Program-made: the position numbers and the translations under genes | Assembly: GCF_008704535.1 (NCBI RefSeq) | Contig: NZ_CP023701.1 | Location: 2,480,001-2,544,000 of the forward strand | Length of the DNA: 64,000 nt | Reading direction: 5' to 3' | From: Streptomyces subrutilus | GTDB taxonomy: Bacteria > Actinomycetota > Actinomycetes > Streptomycetales > Streptomycetaceae | Shown: one piece after another, positions 1 through 7,829 of the stretch | Numbering within the stretch: the stretch's first letter is position 1 | Layout of the letters: every line of letters begins with the position of its first letter | The notes under the pieces: generated by a model | Seen by the model: only the letters and a program-made list of their open reading frames with translations | What the model was told of the DNA's origin: nothing | Databases searched by the model: none

Positions 1-513
1 GGCGATGACGTCCTCGGCGGCGTCCGGCTCGCCGACGACCAGGACCCGGCTGACGGCCTGGGCCTCGCGGCGGGCCGCGGAGAGGTGGCGGTAGGTCAGC
101 TTGTGGCAGGCGACGGTGATGAGGAGGGCGGGCACCAGGGCCCCGAGGGCGGACAGCCGGGGGGTGTCCTCCTCGGTCACCACGCGGGCCACGGCCAGTA
201 CCCCGATGAGAATCAGCCAGTCGTGCAGAACGGGCAGCACGCCGCGGGATTCGCCGAGCGACCGGGCCGCGTAGCGCCGGCGCAGCGCCTGCACCGCGGT
301 CCAGGCGAGCGCGGCGCCGAGGGCGCAGTACAGGGGCCTGACCTGCCCGGCGGCCTCGAAGACGAGCCCTACGGGCAGGGCGGCGCCCAGGACGTCGGCG
401 GTGACGGCGGCCGGCAGGTACCAGCGGGCCTTGTGACCGAGTCGCCGGGAGGGCTCAGTGGACTCCTGAGCCGATCCGGCCACTCTTTGCGCAGGAAAAT
501 GGACATGCCTCAT
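1..513 (-). CDS. Exopolysaccharide-type sugar transferase, N-terminal part (runs off the window)
   Basis: The reading frame starts with ATG at 513 and stays open to position 1 (171 codons). A run of G (AGGGGGG) just upstream of the ATG is a plausible ribosome site. The product has a short polar N-terminus, then hydrophobic stretches (around residues 33-55, 62-75, 98-110 and 122-138) and then begins a Rossmann-like segment with the motif RVLVVG. This order of membrane helices followed by a nucleotide- or CoA-binding-like domain is that of WcaJ-type polyprenyl-phosphate sugar-1-phosphate transferases, which start exopolysaccharide assembly in the membrane. The catalytic bacterial sugar transferase domain would lie outside the window, so the call rests on architecture only. 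A diverged membrane protein with a similar N-terminus cannot be excluded. Confidence 0.6.
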   Translation of the reverse strand, partial: MRHVHFPAQRVAGSAQESTEPSRRLGHKARWYLPAAVTADVLGAALPVGLVFEAAGQVRPLYCALGAALAWTAVQALRRRYAARSLGESRGVLPVLHDWLILIGVLAVARVVTEEDTPRLSALGALVPALLITVACHKLTYRHLSAARREAQAVSRVLVVGEPDAAEDVIA

Positions 514-897
514 GGGCCCCCCTGGCACGTGGACTTCTGGTGGTGGCGGGTGTCCACGGCTTCCCCTGGCAGTGGACATCCGGCGCACCGGGAAACAGTA
601 CGACAAACGCCCGTACGGTAAATGCCGTTTGCGTCAACGAGACCTCTTGTTGCCCAAGCGTTAGCAACCGGTACCAACCGTTCCGAATTCCGGGGCCCTT
701 GGGGACGCACACGAAGGTGAATGGTTCGGATACCGGATTCGTCTCCTCGGACAACGAACCGTTTCCAGCCAACCTTTTGACGCGGCCCTGACATCACGCT
801 CGCCAAGTGGCACTCTTCGACCGTTCATCGCACCAGCCCTGATCTGCCCGGAGGCCCACCCAGCCGTCCGGAACCCCCCTTGCAGAAGGAGTCTGCG
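514..897. other. Divergent intergenic region, sugar transferase / M4 peptidase
   Basis: No gene is visible. It must hold both divergent promoters. On the minus strand TTGACG (637-632) followed after 16 bp by TACGGG (615-610) is a weak promoter candidate. On the plus strand TTGACG at 777-782 is a -35-like box without a convincing -10. CAAACG (604-609) and CGTTTG (626-631) form a small inverted repeat. The region has a lower GC content than the genes on either side. Confidence 0.4.
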
Positions 898-3168
898 TTG
901 AGGTCCACCCCCCAGAGGCGTGCCACCGCGGCCGGCGCGCTCGTCGCGGCTGCAGCCCTGCTCGCCGTAGGTATACAGACCGGCACCGCGACCGCCGACG
1001 CCACCGCGTCGCAGTCCGCGAAGGCCGCCCAGCCCAACCCGGGCGCGGCCAATCTCGCCCTCAGCGCCTCGGAGCGTGCGACGCTCCTGGCCGAGGCCAA
1101 CTCCACCACCGTGCAGGCGGCCAAGGCCCTCGGCCTCGGCAGCGGCGAGAAGCTCGTCGTCCGTGACGTGGTCAAGGACGCGGACGGCACCACGCACACC
1201 ACGTACGAGCGGACCTACGACGGCCTGCCCGTGCTCGGCGGCGACCTCACCGTGCACGCCAAGGGCGGCGTCACCAAGAGCGTCACCAAGGCCACCAACC
1301 ACGAGATCAAGGTCACGGACACCACCGCCTCGGTCACCCCGTCGGCCGCGGAGAGCCAGGCGGTCTCCGCCGCCGGCGCCGAGGGCGGCAAGGACGCCAA
1401 GGCCTCCAAGGGCGCCCGCAAGGTGATCTGGGCGGCCGAGGGCGCTCCGGTCCTCGCGTACGAGACGGTCGTCGGCGGGCTCCAGCACGACGGGACCCCG
1501 AGCGAACTGCACGTGGTGACCAACGCCAAGACCGGCGCCAAGATCACCGAGTGGCAGGCCATCGAGACCGGCACCGGCAACACCATGTACAGCGGCACGG
1601 TCACCCTGGGCACCACGCAGTCGGGCAGCACCTACACGCTGACCGACGCGGCGCGCGGCGGCCACAAGACCTACAACCTCAACCGCGCCACGTCGGGCAC
1701 CGGCACCCTCTTCTCGGGTCCGGACGACATCTGGGGCAACGGCCTGCCGGCCAACCTGGAGACCGCCGCCGCGGACGCCCACTACGGCGCGGCCGCCACG
1801 TGGGACTACTACAAGAACGTCCACGGCCGCAACGGTCTGCGCAACGACGGCGTGGCGCCGTACTCCCGCGTCCACTACGGCAACGCGTACATCAACGCGT
1901 TCTGGGACGACTCCTGCTTCTGCATGACCTACGGCGACGGGGCCGGCAACACCAAGCCGCTGACCTCCACCGACGTGGCCGCGCACGAGATGACCCACGG
2001 TCTGACCTCGGTCACCGGCAACATGACCTACAGCGGTGAGCCCGGCGGTCTGAACGAGGCGACCTCCGACATCATGGCGGCGGCCGTCGAGTTCTACGAC
2101 AACAACCCGGCCGACGTCGGCGACTACCTGGTCGGCGAGAAGATCAACATCAACGGCGACGGCACCCCGCTGCGCTACATGGACAAGCCGAGCAAGGACG
2201 GCTCGTCCAAGGACGCCTGGTACTCGGGTCTGGGCGGCATCGACGTCCACTACTCCTCGGGCCCGGCCAACCACTGGTACTACCTGGCCTCCGAGGGTTC
2301 GGGCGCCAAGGTCGTCAACGGCGTGAGCTACGACTCGCCGACCTCCGACGGCCTGCCCGTGACGGCCATCGGCCGTGACGCCGCCTCGAAGATCTGGTTC
2401 CGCGCCCTGACGGTCGGCTACTTCAAGTCGACCACCAACTACGCGGACGCCCGTGTGCAGACGCTGAAGGCCGCGGCCGACCTGTACGGCCAGGGCTCGA
2501 CCGTCTACAACAACGTGGCGAACGCCTGGGCGGCCATCAACGTCGGCGCCCGGATCGTCTCCGGTGTCACCGTCAACCCGATCGCCAACCAGAACACCCA
2601 GGTCGGCGGCGCGGCGAGCCTGCAGGTCCAGGCCACCAGCACCAACCCCGGCGCGCTGAGCTACGCGGCGACGGGCCTGCCGGCCGGTCTGTCGATCAAC
2701 TCCTCCACCGGTCTGATCTCGGGTACGGCGACCACCGCGGGCACGTCCAACGTGACCGTCACGGTGACCGACTCGGCGAGCAAGACGGGGACGGCGTCCT
2801 TCACCTGGACCGTCGGAACCAGCCAGCCGAACGTCTTCGAGAACACCACCGACTACCAGATCGCGGACAACGCGTCGGTGGACTCGCCCATCACGGTATC
2901 CGGCCGCACGGGCAACGCCCCGAGCACCCTCAAGGTGGACGTGAACATCGTCCACACCTACGTCGGTGACCTGAAGGTCGACCTGGTCGCCCCCGACGGC
3001 ACCCTGTACAACCTGCGCAACCGCACCGGCGGCAGCGCGGACAACATCGTCCAGTCCTTCACCGTGAACGCCTCCTCCGAGGTCGCCAACGGCGTCTGGA
3101 AGCTGCGGGTCGCCGACCAGGCCAGCGCGGACACCGGCTACATCAACAGCTGGAAGCTCACCTTCTGA
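898..3168 (+). CDS. Secreted M4 (thermolysin-like) zinc metallopeptidase with Ig-like and P domains
   Basis: The TTG at 898 is chosen because AGAAGGAG lies six bases upstream; the earlier in-frame TTG at 880 would place this site inside the gene. The product (756 aa) begins with a typical signal peptide (RSTPQRR, Ala-rich core, cleavage likely near ATA-DA). A propeptide of FTP/PepSY type follows. The catalytic domain carries HEMTH at about 363-367 and the third zinc ligand in GGLNEATSD (Glu 387), both hallmarks of family M4. A putative Ig-like domain (about 560-640) with repeated Thr/Gly strands and a C-terminal P/Homo-B domain (about 645-756) complete the enzyme. The family digests extracellular protein after autoprocessing. 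The gene is monocistronic, with a strong terminator behind it. Confidence 0.93.
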   Translation: MRSTPQRRATAAGALVAAAALLAVGIQTGTATADATASQSAKAAQPNPGAANLALSASERATLLAEANSTTVQAAKALGLGSGEKLVVRDVVKDADGTTHTTYERTYDGLPVLGGDLTVHAKGGVTKSVTKATNHEIKVTDTTASVTPSAAESQAVSAAGAEGGKDAKASKGARKVIWAAEGAPVLAYETVVGGLQHDGTPSELHVVTNAKTGAKITEWQAIETGTGNTMYSGTVTLGTTQSGSTYTLTDAARGGHKTYNLNRATSGTGTLFSGPDDIWGNGLPANLETAAADAHYGAAATWDYYKNVHGRNGLRNDGVAPYSRVHYGNAYINAFWDDSCFCMTYGDGAGNTKPLTSTDVAAHEMTHGLTSVTGNMTYSGEPGGLNEATSDIMAAAVEFYDNNPADVGDYLVGEKININGDGTPLRYMDKPSKDGSSKDAWYSGLGGIDVHYSSGPANHWYYLASEGSGAKVVNGVSYDSPTSDGLPVTAIGRDAASKIWFRALTVGYFKSTTNYADARVQTLKAAADLYGQGSTVYNNVANAWAAINVGARIVSGVTVNPIANQNTQVGGAASLQVQATSTNPGALSYAATGLPAGLSINSSTGLISGTATTAGTSNVTVTVTDSASKTGTASFTWTVGTSQPNVFENTTDYQIADNASVDSPITVSGRTGNAPSTLKVDVNIVHTYVGDLKVDLVAPDGTLYNLRNRTGGSADNIVQSFTVNASSEVANGVWKLRVADQASADTGYINSWKLTF

Positions 3169-3214
3169 TCCCTCCGGGACGGAAAGTGATCCACGGCTGA
3201 ACCCGCAAGAGCAC

Positions 3215-3249
3215 GGGGCCGCCCGGGAGGAAACCTCCCCGGGCGGCCC
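3215..3249 (+). terminator. Terminator of the M4 peptidase gene
   Basis: Stem of 15 bp (GGGCCGCCCGGGAGG against CCTCCCCGGGCGGCCC, one bulged base) closed by an AAA loop, 47 bases after the stop codon and followed by a short T-containing stretch. Confidence 0.85.
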
Positions 3250-3350
3250 TGTTCCATTCGCCCCTCCCGCCGCGGGACCCCCTCCCCCGCGGACCGGGAC
3301 CTTCGGCGCCGTGCGCGCGGCCCGGGCGGGGGGATAGTGGAGTCCAGCGA

Positions 3351-3368
3351 ACCTACGGAACCGTAGGT
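3351..3368. promoter_or_regulatory. Perfect inverted repeat, TetR-like operator
   Basis: ACCTACGG, two-base AA spacer, CCGTAGGT: a perfect 8-bp inverted repeat 26 bases before the start of the nitronate monooxygenase-like gene. A TANNNT-like box (GATAGT, 3333-3338) lies directly upstream, so a bound protein would sit on or just after the transcription start. The CTACGG/CCGTAG half-site is a common TetR-type operator form in Streptomyces. Which regulator binds is not known. Confidence 0.6.
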
Positions 3369-3394
3369 CCGGGTGATCGCCGAGGACGTGCCCC

Positions 3395-4882
3395 ATGCCG
3401 CAGAGCCCCCCGAACCTCCCCGCCGCGCCCCGCCCCTGGCTCATCCAGGGCGGCATGGGCGTCGGCGTGTCCGGCTGGAGGCTGGCCCGGGCCGTGGCCC
3501 GCGAGGGACAGCTCGGGGTGGTCTCCGGGACCGCGCTCGACGTCGTCCTGGCCCGGGTGCTCCAGACCGGCGACCCGGGCGGCCACGCCCGCCGCGCGCT
3601 CGCCGCCTTCCCGCACCCCGGGCTCGCCCGGGCCGTGCTCGACCGCTACCACCGTGCGGACGGCCTCGCCGAGGGCGCGCCGATGCGGCCCGCCCCGCGG
3701 CTGCGGGCGGCCGGCGGCGGACCGGCCGACGTCCTCACCGTCCTCGGCAACTTCGTCGAGGTCTGGCTCGCGAAGGAGGGACATGACGGAACCGTCGGCA
3801 TCAACTACCTGGAGAAGATCCAGCTGGCCACCGCCCCCGCGATGTTCGGCGCGATCCTGGCAGGCGTCGACCACGTGCTCGTGGGTGCGGGGGTCCCCGG
3901 ACAGATCCCGGCCCTCGCCTCGCGGCTGGCGCGCTGCGAACCCTGCCTGACGAAGGTCACCGTGGATGGGGACGAGGAGCCCCTCGACCACCCCTTCGAC
4001 CCGCGCGCCCTGCTCGCCGGGCACCCGCCCGGCCCGCTGCGCCGCCCGGAGGTGCTGGCCATCGTCTCCCTGCCGGTGCTGGCGTCCTACCTCGCCCGCG
4101 ACCCGGCCACCCGGCCCGACGGGTACGTGATCGAGACCAGCGGGGCGGGCGGGCACAGCGCCCCGCCGCGCGGACCGCTGCGGCTCGACGGGGCCGGCGA
4201 GCCGCTCTACGGGCCGCGCGACCATCCGGACCTGGCCCGGATGGCGGCCCTCGGACTGCCGTTCTGGCTGGCCGGCGGACAGGCGAGCCCCGGGGCCCTC
4301 GCCGCCGCCCGGGCGCGGGGGGCGGCCGGCGTGCAGGTCGGCAGCGCCTTCGCGCTGTGCGAGGAGTCGGGCATCGCGCGCCCACTGCGCGAAGAGCTGC
4401 TCGGCCGGGCGCGCGCCGGCACCCTCACCGTCCGCAACGACCCCCGGGCCTCGCCCACCGCGTTCCCGTTCAAGGTCGCCGAGCTGCCGGGCACGCTCTC
4501 CGAGCCGGAGGTGGCCGCGGCCCGGCGCCGGGTGTGCGACCTGGGCTTCCTGCGCACGCCGGTGCGCGGGGAGCGCGGCCTGGTCTACCGGTGCGCGGCC
4601 GAGCCGGTGGCGGCGTACGTCCGCAAGGGCGGGAGCGCGGCCGGCGCGGAGGGCCGGCGGTGCCTGTGCAACGGCCTGCTGGCCACCGTCGGCCTGGCCC
4701 AGCGGCGGCCCGGCGGCCGGGTGGAACCGGCGCTGGTGACCCTCGGCAAGGACCTGTCGTTCCTGCCGGCGCTGTCCCCGGACGGGCGCCCGTACTCGGC
4801 GGCGGCCGTGGTGCGGTGGCTGGGCGGGACGGACCGGGCCGCCGCTGCGGACCGGGCGGGGAGCGCGCCCGGCACGCCGTGA
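3395..4882 (+). CDS. Nitronate monooxygenase-like FMN-dependent oxidoreductase
   Basis: The 495-aa product is a TIM-barrel flavoprotein of the 2-nitropropane dioxygenase / nitronate monooxygenase family. Visible motifs are IQGGMGVGVSGW at the N-terminus (FMN-binding first strand), GVDHVLVGAGVPGQIP, SGAGGHSAPPRG (position of the family AGGH motif) and the phosphate-binding end WLAGGQASPG with GVQVGSAFALCEESG. The protein is longer than typical monooxygenases (about 330-370 aa): a C-terminal extension has several cysteines (RCLCNG). This size and the LEKIQLATAPAMFGAILAGVDHVL region recall PfaD-like enoyl-reductase relatives, so the substrate is open. The ATG at 3395 has only a weak GAGG upstream. 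An operator-like palindrome lies before it and a shared terminator lies between it and the convergent MFS gene. Confidence 0.75.
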   Translation: MPQSPPNLPAAPRPWLIQGGMGVGVSGWRLARAVAREGQLGVVSGTALDVVLARVLQTGDPGGHARRALAAFPHPGLARAVLDRYHRADGLAEGAPMRPAPRLRAAGGGPADVLTVLGNFVEVWLAKEGHDGTVGINYLEKIQLATAPAMFGAILAGVDHVLVGAGVPGQIPALASRLARCEPCLTKVTVDGDEEPLDHPFDPRALLAGHPPGPLRRPEVLAIVSLPVLASYLARDPATRPDGYVIETSGAGGHSAPPRGPLRLDGAGEPLYGPRDHPDLARMAALGLPFWLAGGQASPGALAAARARGAAGVQVGSAFALCEESGIARPLREELLGRARAGTLTVRNDPRASPTAFPFKVAELPGTLSEPEVAAARRRVCDLGFLRTPVRGERGLVYRCAAEPVAAYVRKGGSAAGAEGRRCLCNGLLATVGLAQRRPGGRVEPALVTLGKDLSFLPALSPDGRPYSAAAVVRWLGGTDRAAAADRAGSAPGTP

Positions 4883-4910
4883 GCCCCCGGCCGCCGCGGC
4901 GGCCGGGGGC
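4883..4910. terminator. Bidirectional terminator
   Basis: GCCCCCGGCCGCC and GGCGGCCGGGGGC pair over 13 bp with only GC between the arms. The hairpin starts right after the TGA of the flavoprotein gene and serves the convergent MFS gene too. Confidence 0.8.
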
Positions 4911-4922
4911 CCGACGGGAGGG

Positions 4923-6488
4923 CTACGGACGGACCGCGGGCGCCGTGGCGGACCCGGTCCGGGCGGCCGGAACCGGGCCGCCGGCCGCGGACCCCCGGCC
5001 CGGCGCCCCGTCGGAGGCCGCTCCCGCCGGACGGCGGATCAGCAGCAGCACCGCCAGCGCGCCCGCCAGCCCCATCGCGCCCGAGACGACGAACGTCTCC
5101 CGCAGCCCGCTCGCGAAGGCCGCGTCCACCAGACCGGCCAGGGCCTCCCGGGCGTCGCCGGCCGGCGCGGCGGCCAGCAGCTGCCCGGCCCCGCCGGAGG
5201 CCAGCGGCTCCGACAGCTCCCGGCCGCCCTGGCCGAGGCCCGAGCGCAGCCCGGCGTGGAAGACCGCGCCGAGGACGGCGATGCCCAGGGCGGTGCCCAG
5301 CTGCCGCGCGGTGTTCAGCGCCCCGCCGGCCATGCCCGCGCGGGCCGGGGCCACGGCCCCCATCGCGGTGGCGGCGAGGGCCGGCGTCGCCGCGCCCACC
5401 CCGGCCCCGGTCACCAGCAGCCCCGGCACCAGCGCGGACCAGCCGTCCCCGGCGTCCAGCATCCAGGCCTGGAGCAGCGCGCCCACCCCGATGAGCAGCA
5501 GCCCGCCGCCGATGGTCAGCCGCGCCGGGGCGCCGTGCAGCAGCCGGCCGGCCACCGCGGAGACCACGAAGGCGGCGGCGCTCAGCGGCACCAGCACCAG
5601 CCCCGCGCCCACCGGGCCCATCCCCTCGGCGGACTGGAGCCACAGGGAGACGTACATCAGGTAGGAGAACGCGGAGCCGGACAGCAGCAGTCCGGCGGCC
5701 ATCACGGCGACGAAGGTGCGGCTGCGGAAGAGCGAGAGGTCCAGCATCGGGTGGGTGCTGCGCAGTTCGACGAGGACGAAGGCGGCGAAGGCGGCCGCGG
5801 AGAGGCCGAACAGGCCGAGGGTCGCGGGCGAGGTCCAGCCGTTCTCGCCGACGCGGATCATGGCGTAGGTGACGGCGGCCGCGCCGGCGGTGAAGGTGGC
5901 CATGCCCGGCAGGTCGAGCCCCTTGGCGTGCGGGTCGCGGGACTCGGCGACGGCCTTCAGGGTGACCCAGACGGCCAGGGCGCAGACGGGCAGGTTGATG
6001 AAGAAGATCCAGCGCCAGCCGAACTGCTCGGTGAGCAGGCCGCCGACGATCGGGCCGGCCGCGGCCGCGGCGCCGTTGACCGCGCCCCAGACGCCGAACG
6101 CCACTCCGCGGTCGCGTCCCTGGTAGGCGCCGCTGAGCAGGGCCATGGTGGTGGCGAACATGGCGGCGCCGCCGATGCCCTGGACGGCGCGGAAGGCGAT
6201 CAGCGCGCCCGGGCCGGTGGCCAGGCCGCAGGCGAGCGAGGCGGCGGCGAAGAGGGCGAGGCCGCCGAGGTAGACGCGGCGGCGGCCGAGCCGGTCGGCG
6301 AGCGATCCGGCGCCGAGCAGCAGGGCGGCCAGGGCCAGGGCGTAGACGTCCATGACCCACTGGAGGCCGGCGAAGCCGGTGTGCATGTCGGCGGACATGT
6401 CGGGCAGGGCGACGGTCACGATCGTGACGTCCACGAGCAGCATGAACGCCCCGAGACAGACCGCGATGAGCGGCAGCCATTTGCGCAT
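4923..6488 (-). CDS. MFS drug exporter, DHA2 (EmrB/QacA) family
   Basis: The start is the ATG at 6488 because AGGAGGG lies upstream at the right distance; this gives 521 aa. The protein has about 14 hydrophobic segments, the family size. It shows LGAFMLLVDVTIVTVALP (motif D1 of DHA2 proteins), GSLADRLGRRRVYLGG (motif A, cytoplasmic loop 2-3) and AVNGAAAAAGPIVGG (motif C of antiporters). Members export drugs or dyes in exchange for protons across the plasma membrane. It is divergent from the Lrp/AsnC-type gene, which is a likely regulator. The substrate cannot be read from the sequence. Confidence 0.9.
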   Translation of the reverse strand: MRKWLPLIAVCLGAFMLLVDVTIVTVALPDMSADMHTGFAGLQWVMDVYALALAALLLGAGSLADRLGRRRVYLGGLALFAAASLACGLATGPGALIAFRAVQGIGGAAMFATTMALLSGAYQGRDRGVAFGVWGAVNGAAAAAGPIVGGLLTEQFGWRWIFFINLPVCALAVWVTLKAVAESRDPHAKGLDLPGMATFTAGAAAVTYAMIRVGENGWTSPATLGLFGLSAAAFAAFVLVELRSTHPMLDLSLFRSRTFVAVMAAGLLLSGSAFSYLMYVSLWLQSAEGMGPVGAGLVLVPLSAAAFVVSAVAGRLLHGAPARLTIGGGLLLIGVGALLQAWMLDAGDGWSALVPGLLVTGAGVGAATPALAATAMGAVAPARAGMAGGALNTARQLGTALGIAVLGAVFHAGLRSGLGQGGRELSEPLASGGAGQLLAAAPAGDAREALAGLVDAAFASGLRETFVVSGAMGLAGALAVLLLIRRPAGAASDGAPGRGSAAGGPVPAARTGSATAPAVRP

Positions 6489-6635
6489 GACGGAACCCTC
6501 CTGAGGGGGTGCGGGGTGGTGGGGTGGCGGCGGGCCGGTCTCGGTTCGGTCCGGCGCCCCCCAAGGTCTCAGCGGGCGGCCCGTCCGCCCCACCCAGCGG
6601 CCTCCGGGCGCAGGATTCCGGTCACGCACGCCTCT

Positions 6636-6659
6636 GGGATGATGGAAACCATGCATCCC
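6636..6659. promoter_or_regulatory. Imperfect inverted repeat over the regulator start codon
   Basis: GGGATG-a-TGG, then AAA, then CCA-tg-CATCCC: two 9-bp arms that match apart from the inner one- or two-base gap. The dyad covers the possible ATG codons (6639, 6642, 6651) of the Lrp/AsnC gene and lies about 150 bp from the divergent exporter start, as expected for an autoregulatory site. Confidence 0.4.
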
Positions 6660-7688
6660 GCTCCGCCGGAGGGCCCGCTCGACGCGCTCGACCGGGCCCT
6701 CGTCCAGGCCTTGACCCTCGACGCCCGGGCCCCCTTCGCCCGGCTGGCCGAGGTGCTGGAGGTCTCCGACCAGACCGTCGTGCGCCGCTACCGACGGCTG
6801 CGCACCACCGGCCTGGTGCGGGTGGTGGCCCTGCCGATGGGGCGCCGGGTCGGGCTGTTCGAGTCCTGGCTGCGCATCCAGTGCGCCCCGGACGCGGCCC
6901 TGCCGGTGGCGGAGGCGCTGGCCCGCCGGCCCGACATCGCGTGGGTGACCCTGAACTCGGGCGGTACGGAGATCCAGTGCATGACCCGGGCCCGGACCCG
7001 GCAGGACCGCGACGCGCTGCTGCTGGAGAAGCTGCCGCGCACCCGCCGGGTCACCGGGATCACGGCCCACACCATCCTGCGGAAGTTCTTCGGCGGCCCG
7101 GAGGTGTGGGCCGGGCTGGACGTGCTGCGCCCGGACCAGGTCGCCGCGCTGGAGCGGCCGTCTCCCGCGGCGGACGGCCCGCTCGACGCGGCGTGTCCGG
7201 CGCGCTACGCGCTGGACGCCACGGAACTGGCGCTGCTGGCGGTGCTCGGGCAGGACGGCCGGGCCGGGTACCCGGAGCTGGCGCGGGCCACCGGCCTGTC
7301 GGAGTCCACCGCCCGGCGCCGGGTGGAGCGGCTGCGGGACGCGGGGGCGGTCTTCTTCGACGTGGAGATCGTCCCGGCGCAGCTCGGCTACGAGGCGGAG
7401 GCGACGCTGGTGCTGACCGTCCCGCCGGCCCGGCTGGCGGAGGTGGGTGCGGCGCTCGGCAGCCATCCGGAGGTGCCCTTCGCGGCGGCCGTGACCGGGG
7501 CGGCCTCGCTGATGGCGGTGGTGGTGTGCCGCGACACCGACGCCCTGTACACGTACCTGACCGAGCGGATCGGCGCGGTGCCCGGCATCCAGCAGGTCGA
7601 GCTGATCCCGACCCTGCGCAACGTCAAGCGGGCCGGGATGCTCGTCGAGGACGGCCGTCTGGTGGACCCCCCGCCCGCCGCCCCCTGA
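6639..7688 (+). CDS. Tandem double-domain Lrp/AsnC family regulator
   Basis: The product (about 349 aa) contains two copies of the Lrp/AsnC unit. The first winged HTH is near residues 12-66 (LDRALVQALTLDARAPFARLAEV), followed by a ligand-binding (RAM) part. The second HTH is near 186-240 (LDATELALLAVLGQDGR, ATGLSESTARRRVERLR), followed by a second RAM domain ending GIQQVELIPTLRNVK. Single-unit Lrp proteins are about 150 aa, so this is a fused dimer, a form found in actinobacteria. Starts at 6639, 6642 and 6651 are all in frame and none has a clear Shine-Dalgarno site. The divergent exporter is the likely target, and the ligand is unknown. Confidence 0.85.
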   Translation: MMETMHPAPPEGPLDALDRALVQALTLDARAPFARLAEVLEVSDQTVVRRYRRLRTTGLVRVVALPMGRRVGLFESWLRIQCAPDAALPVAEALARRPDIAWVTLNSGGTEIQCMTRARTRQDRDALLLEKLPRTRRVTGITAHTILRKFFGGPEVWAGLDVLRPDQVAALERPSPAADGPLDAACPARYALDATELALLAVLGQDGRAGYPELARATGLSESTARRRVERLRDAGAVFFDVEIVPAQLGYEAEATLVLTVPPARLAEVGAALGSHPEVPFAAAVTGAASLMAVVVCRDTDALYTYLTERIGAVPGIQQVELIPTLRNVKRAGMLVEDGRLVDPPPAAP

Positions 7689-7773
7689 CCCGGCGGACGC
7701 GGGACGGCGCCCGCGGACACCGACGCGGGACGGCGGTCAGGGGCGGCGGGCGGGGGCGGCGGGCGGGGCGCGC

Positions 7774-7819
7774 GACGGGGCCGGGGCCGGACCGCCCGCG
7801 GCCCCGCCCCGGCCCCGTC
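7774..7819. terminator. Bidirectional terminator between the Lrp-type gene and glgP
   Basis: GACGGGGCCGGGGC (7774-7787) pairs perfectly with GCCCCGGCCCCGTC (7806-7819), with an 18-base loop. It lies between two convergent genes. Confidence 0.7.
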
Positions 7820-7829
7820 CGGGAACCGC

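Noticed and set aside
661-3456. Very long open frame (931 codons) antisense to the M4 peptidase gene
   Set aside because: It is the GC-rich shadow of a certain gene: composition is Arg/Gly/Val-rich without any domain, and the sense strand has signal peptide and zinc motifs.
5256-6638. Plus-strand frame upstream of and fused to the Lrp-type regulator
   Set aside because: It is antisense to the MFS exporter, is Gly/Arg-rich and has no domain; the regulator begins with its HTH near 6639.
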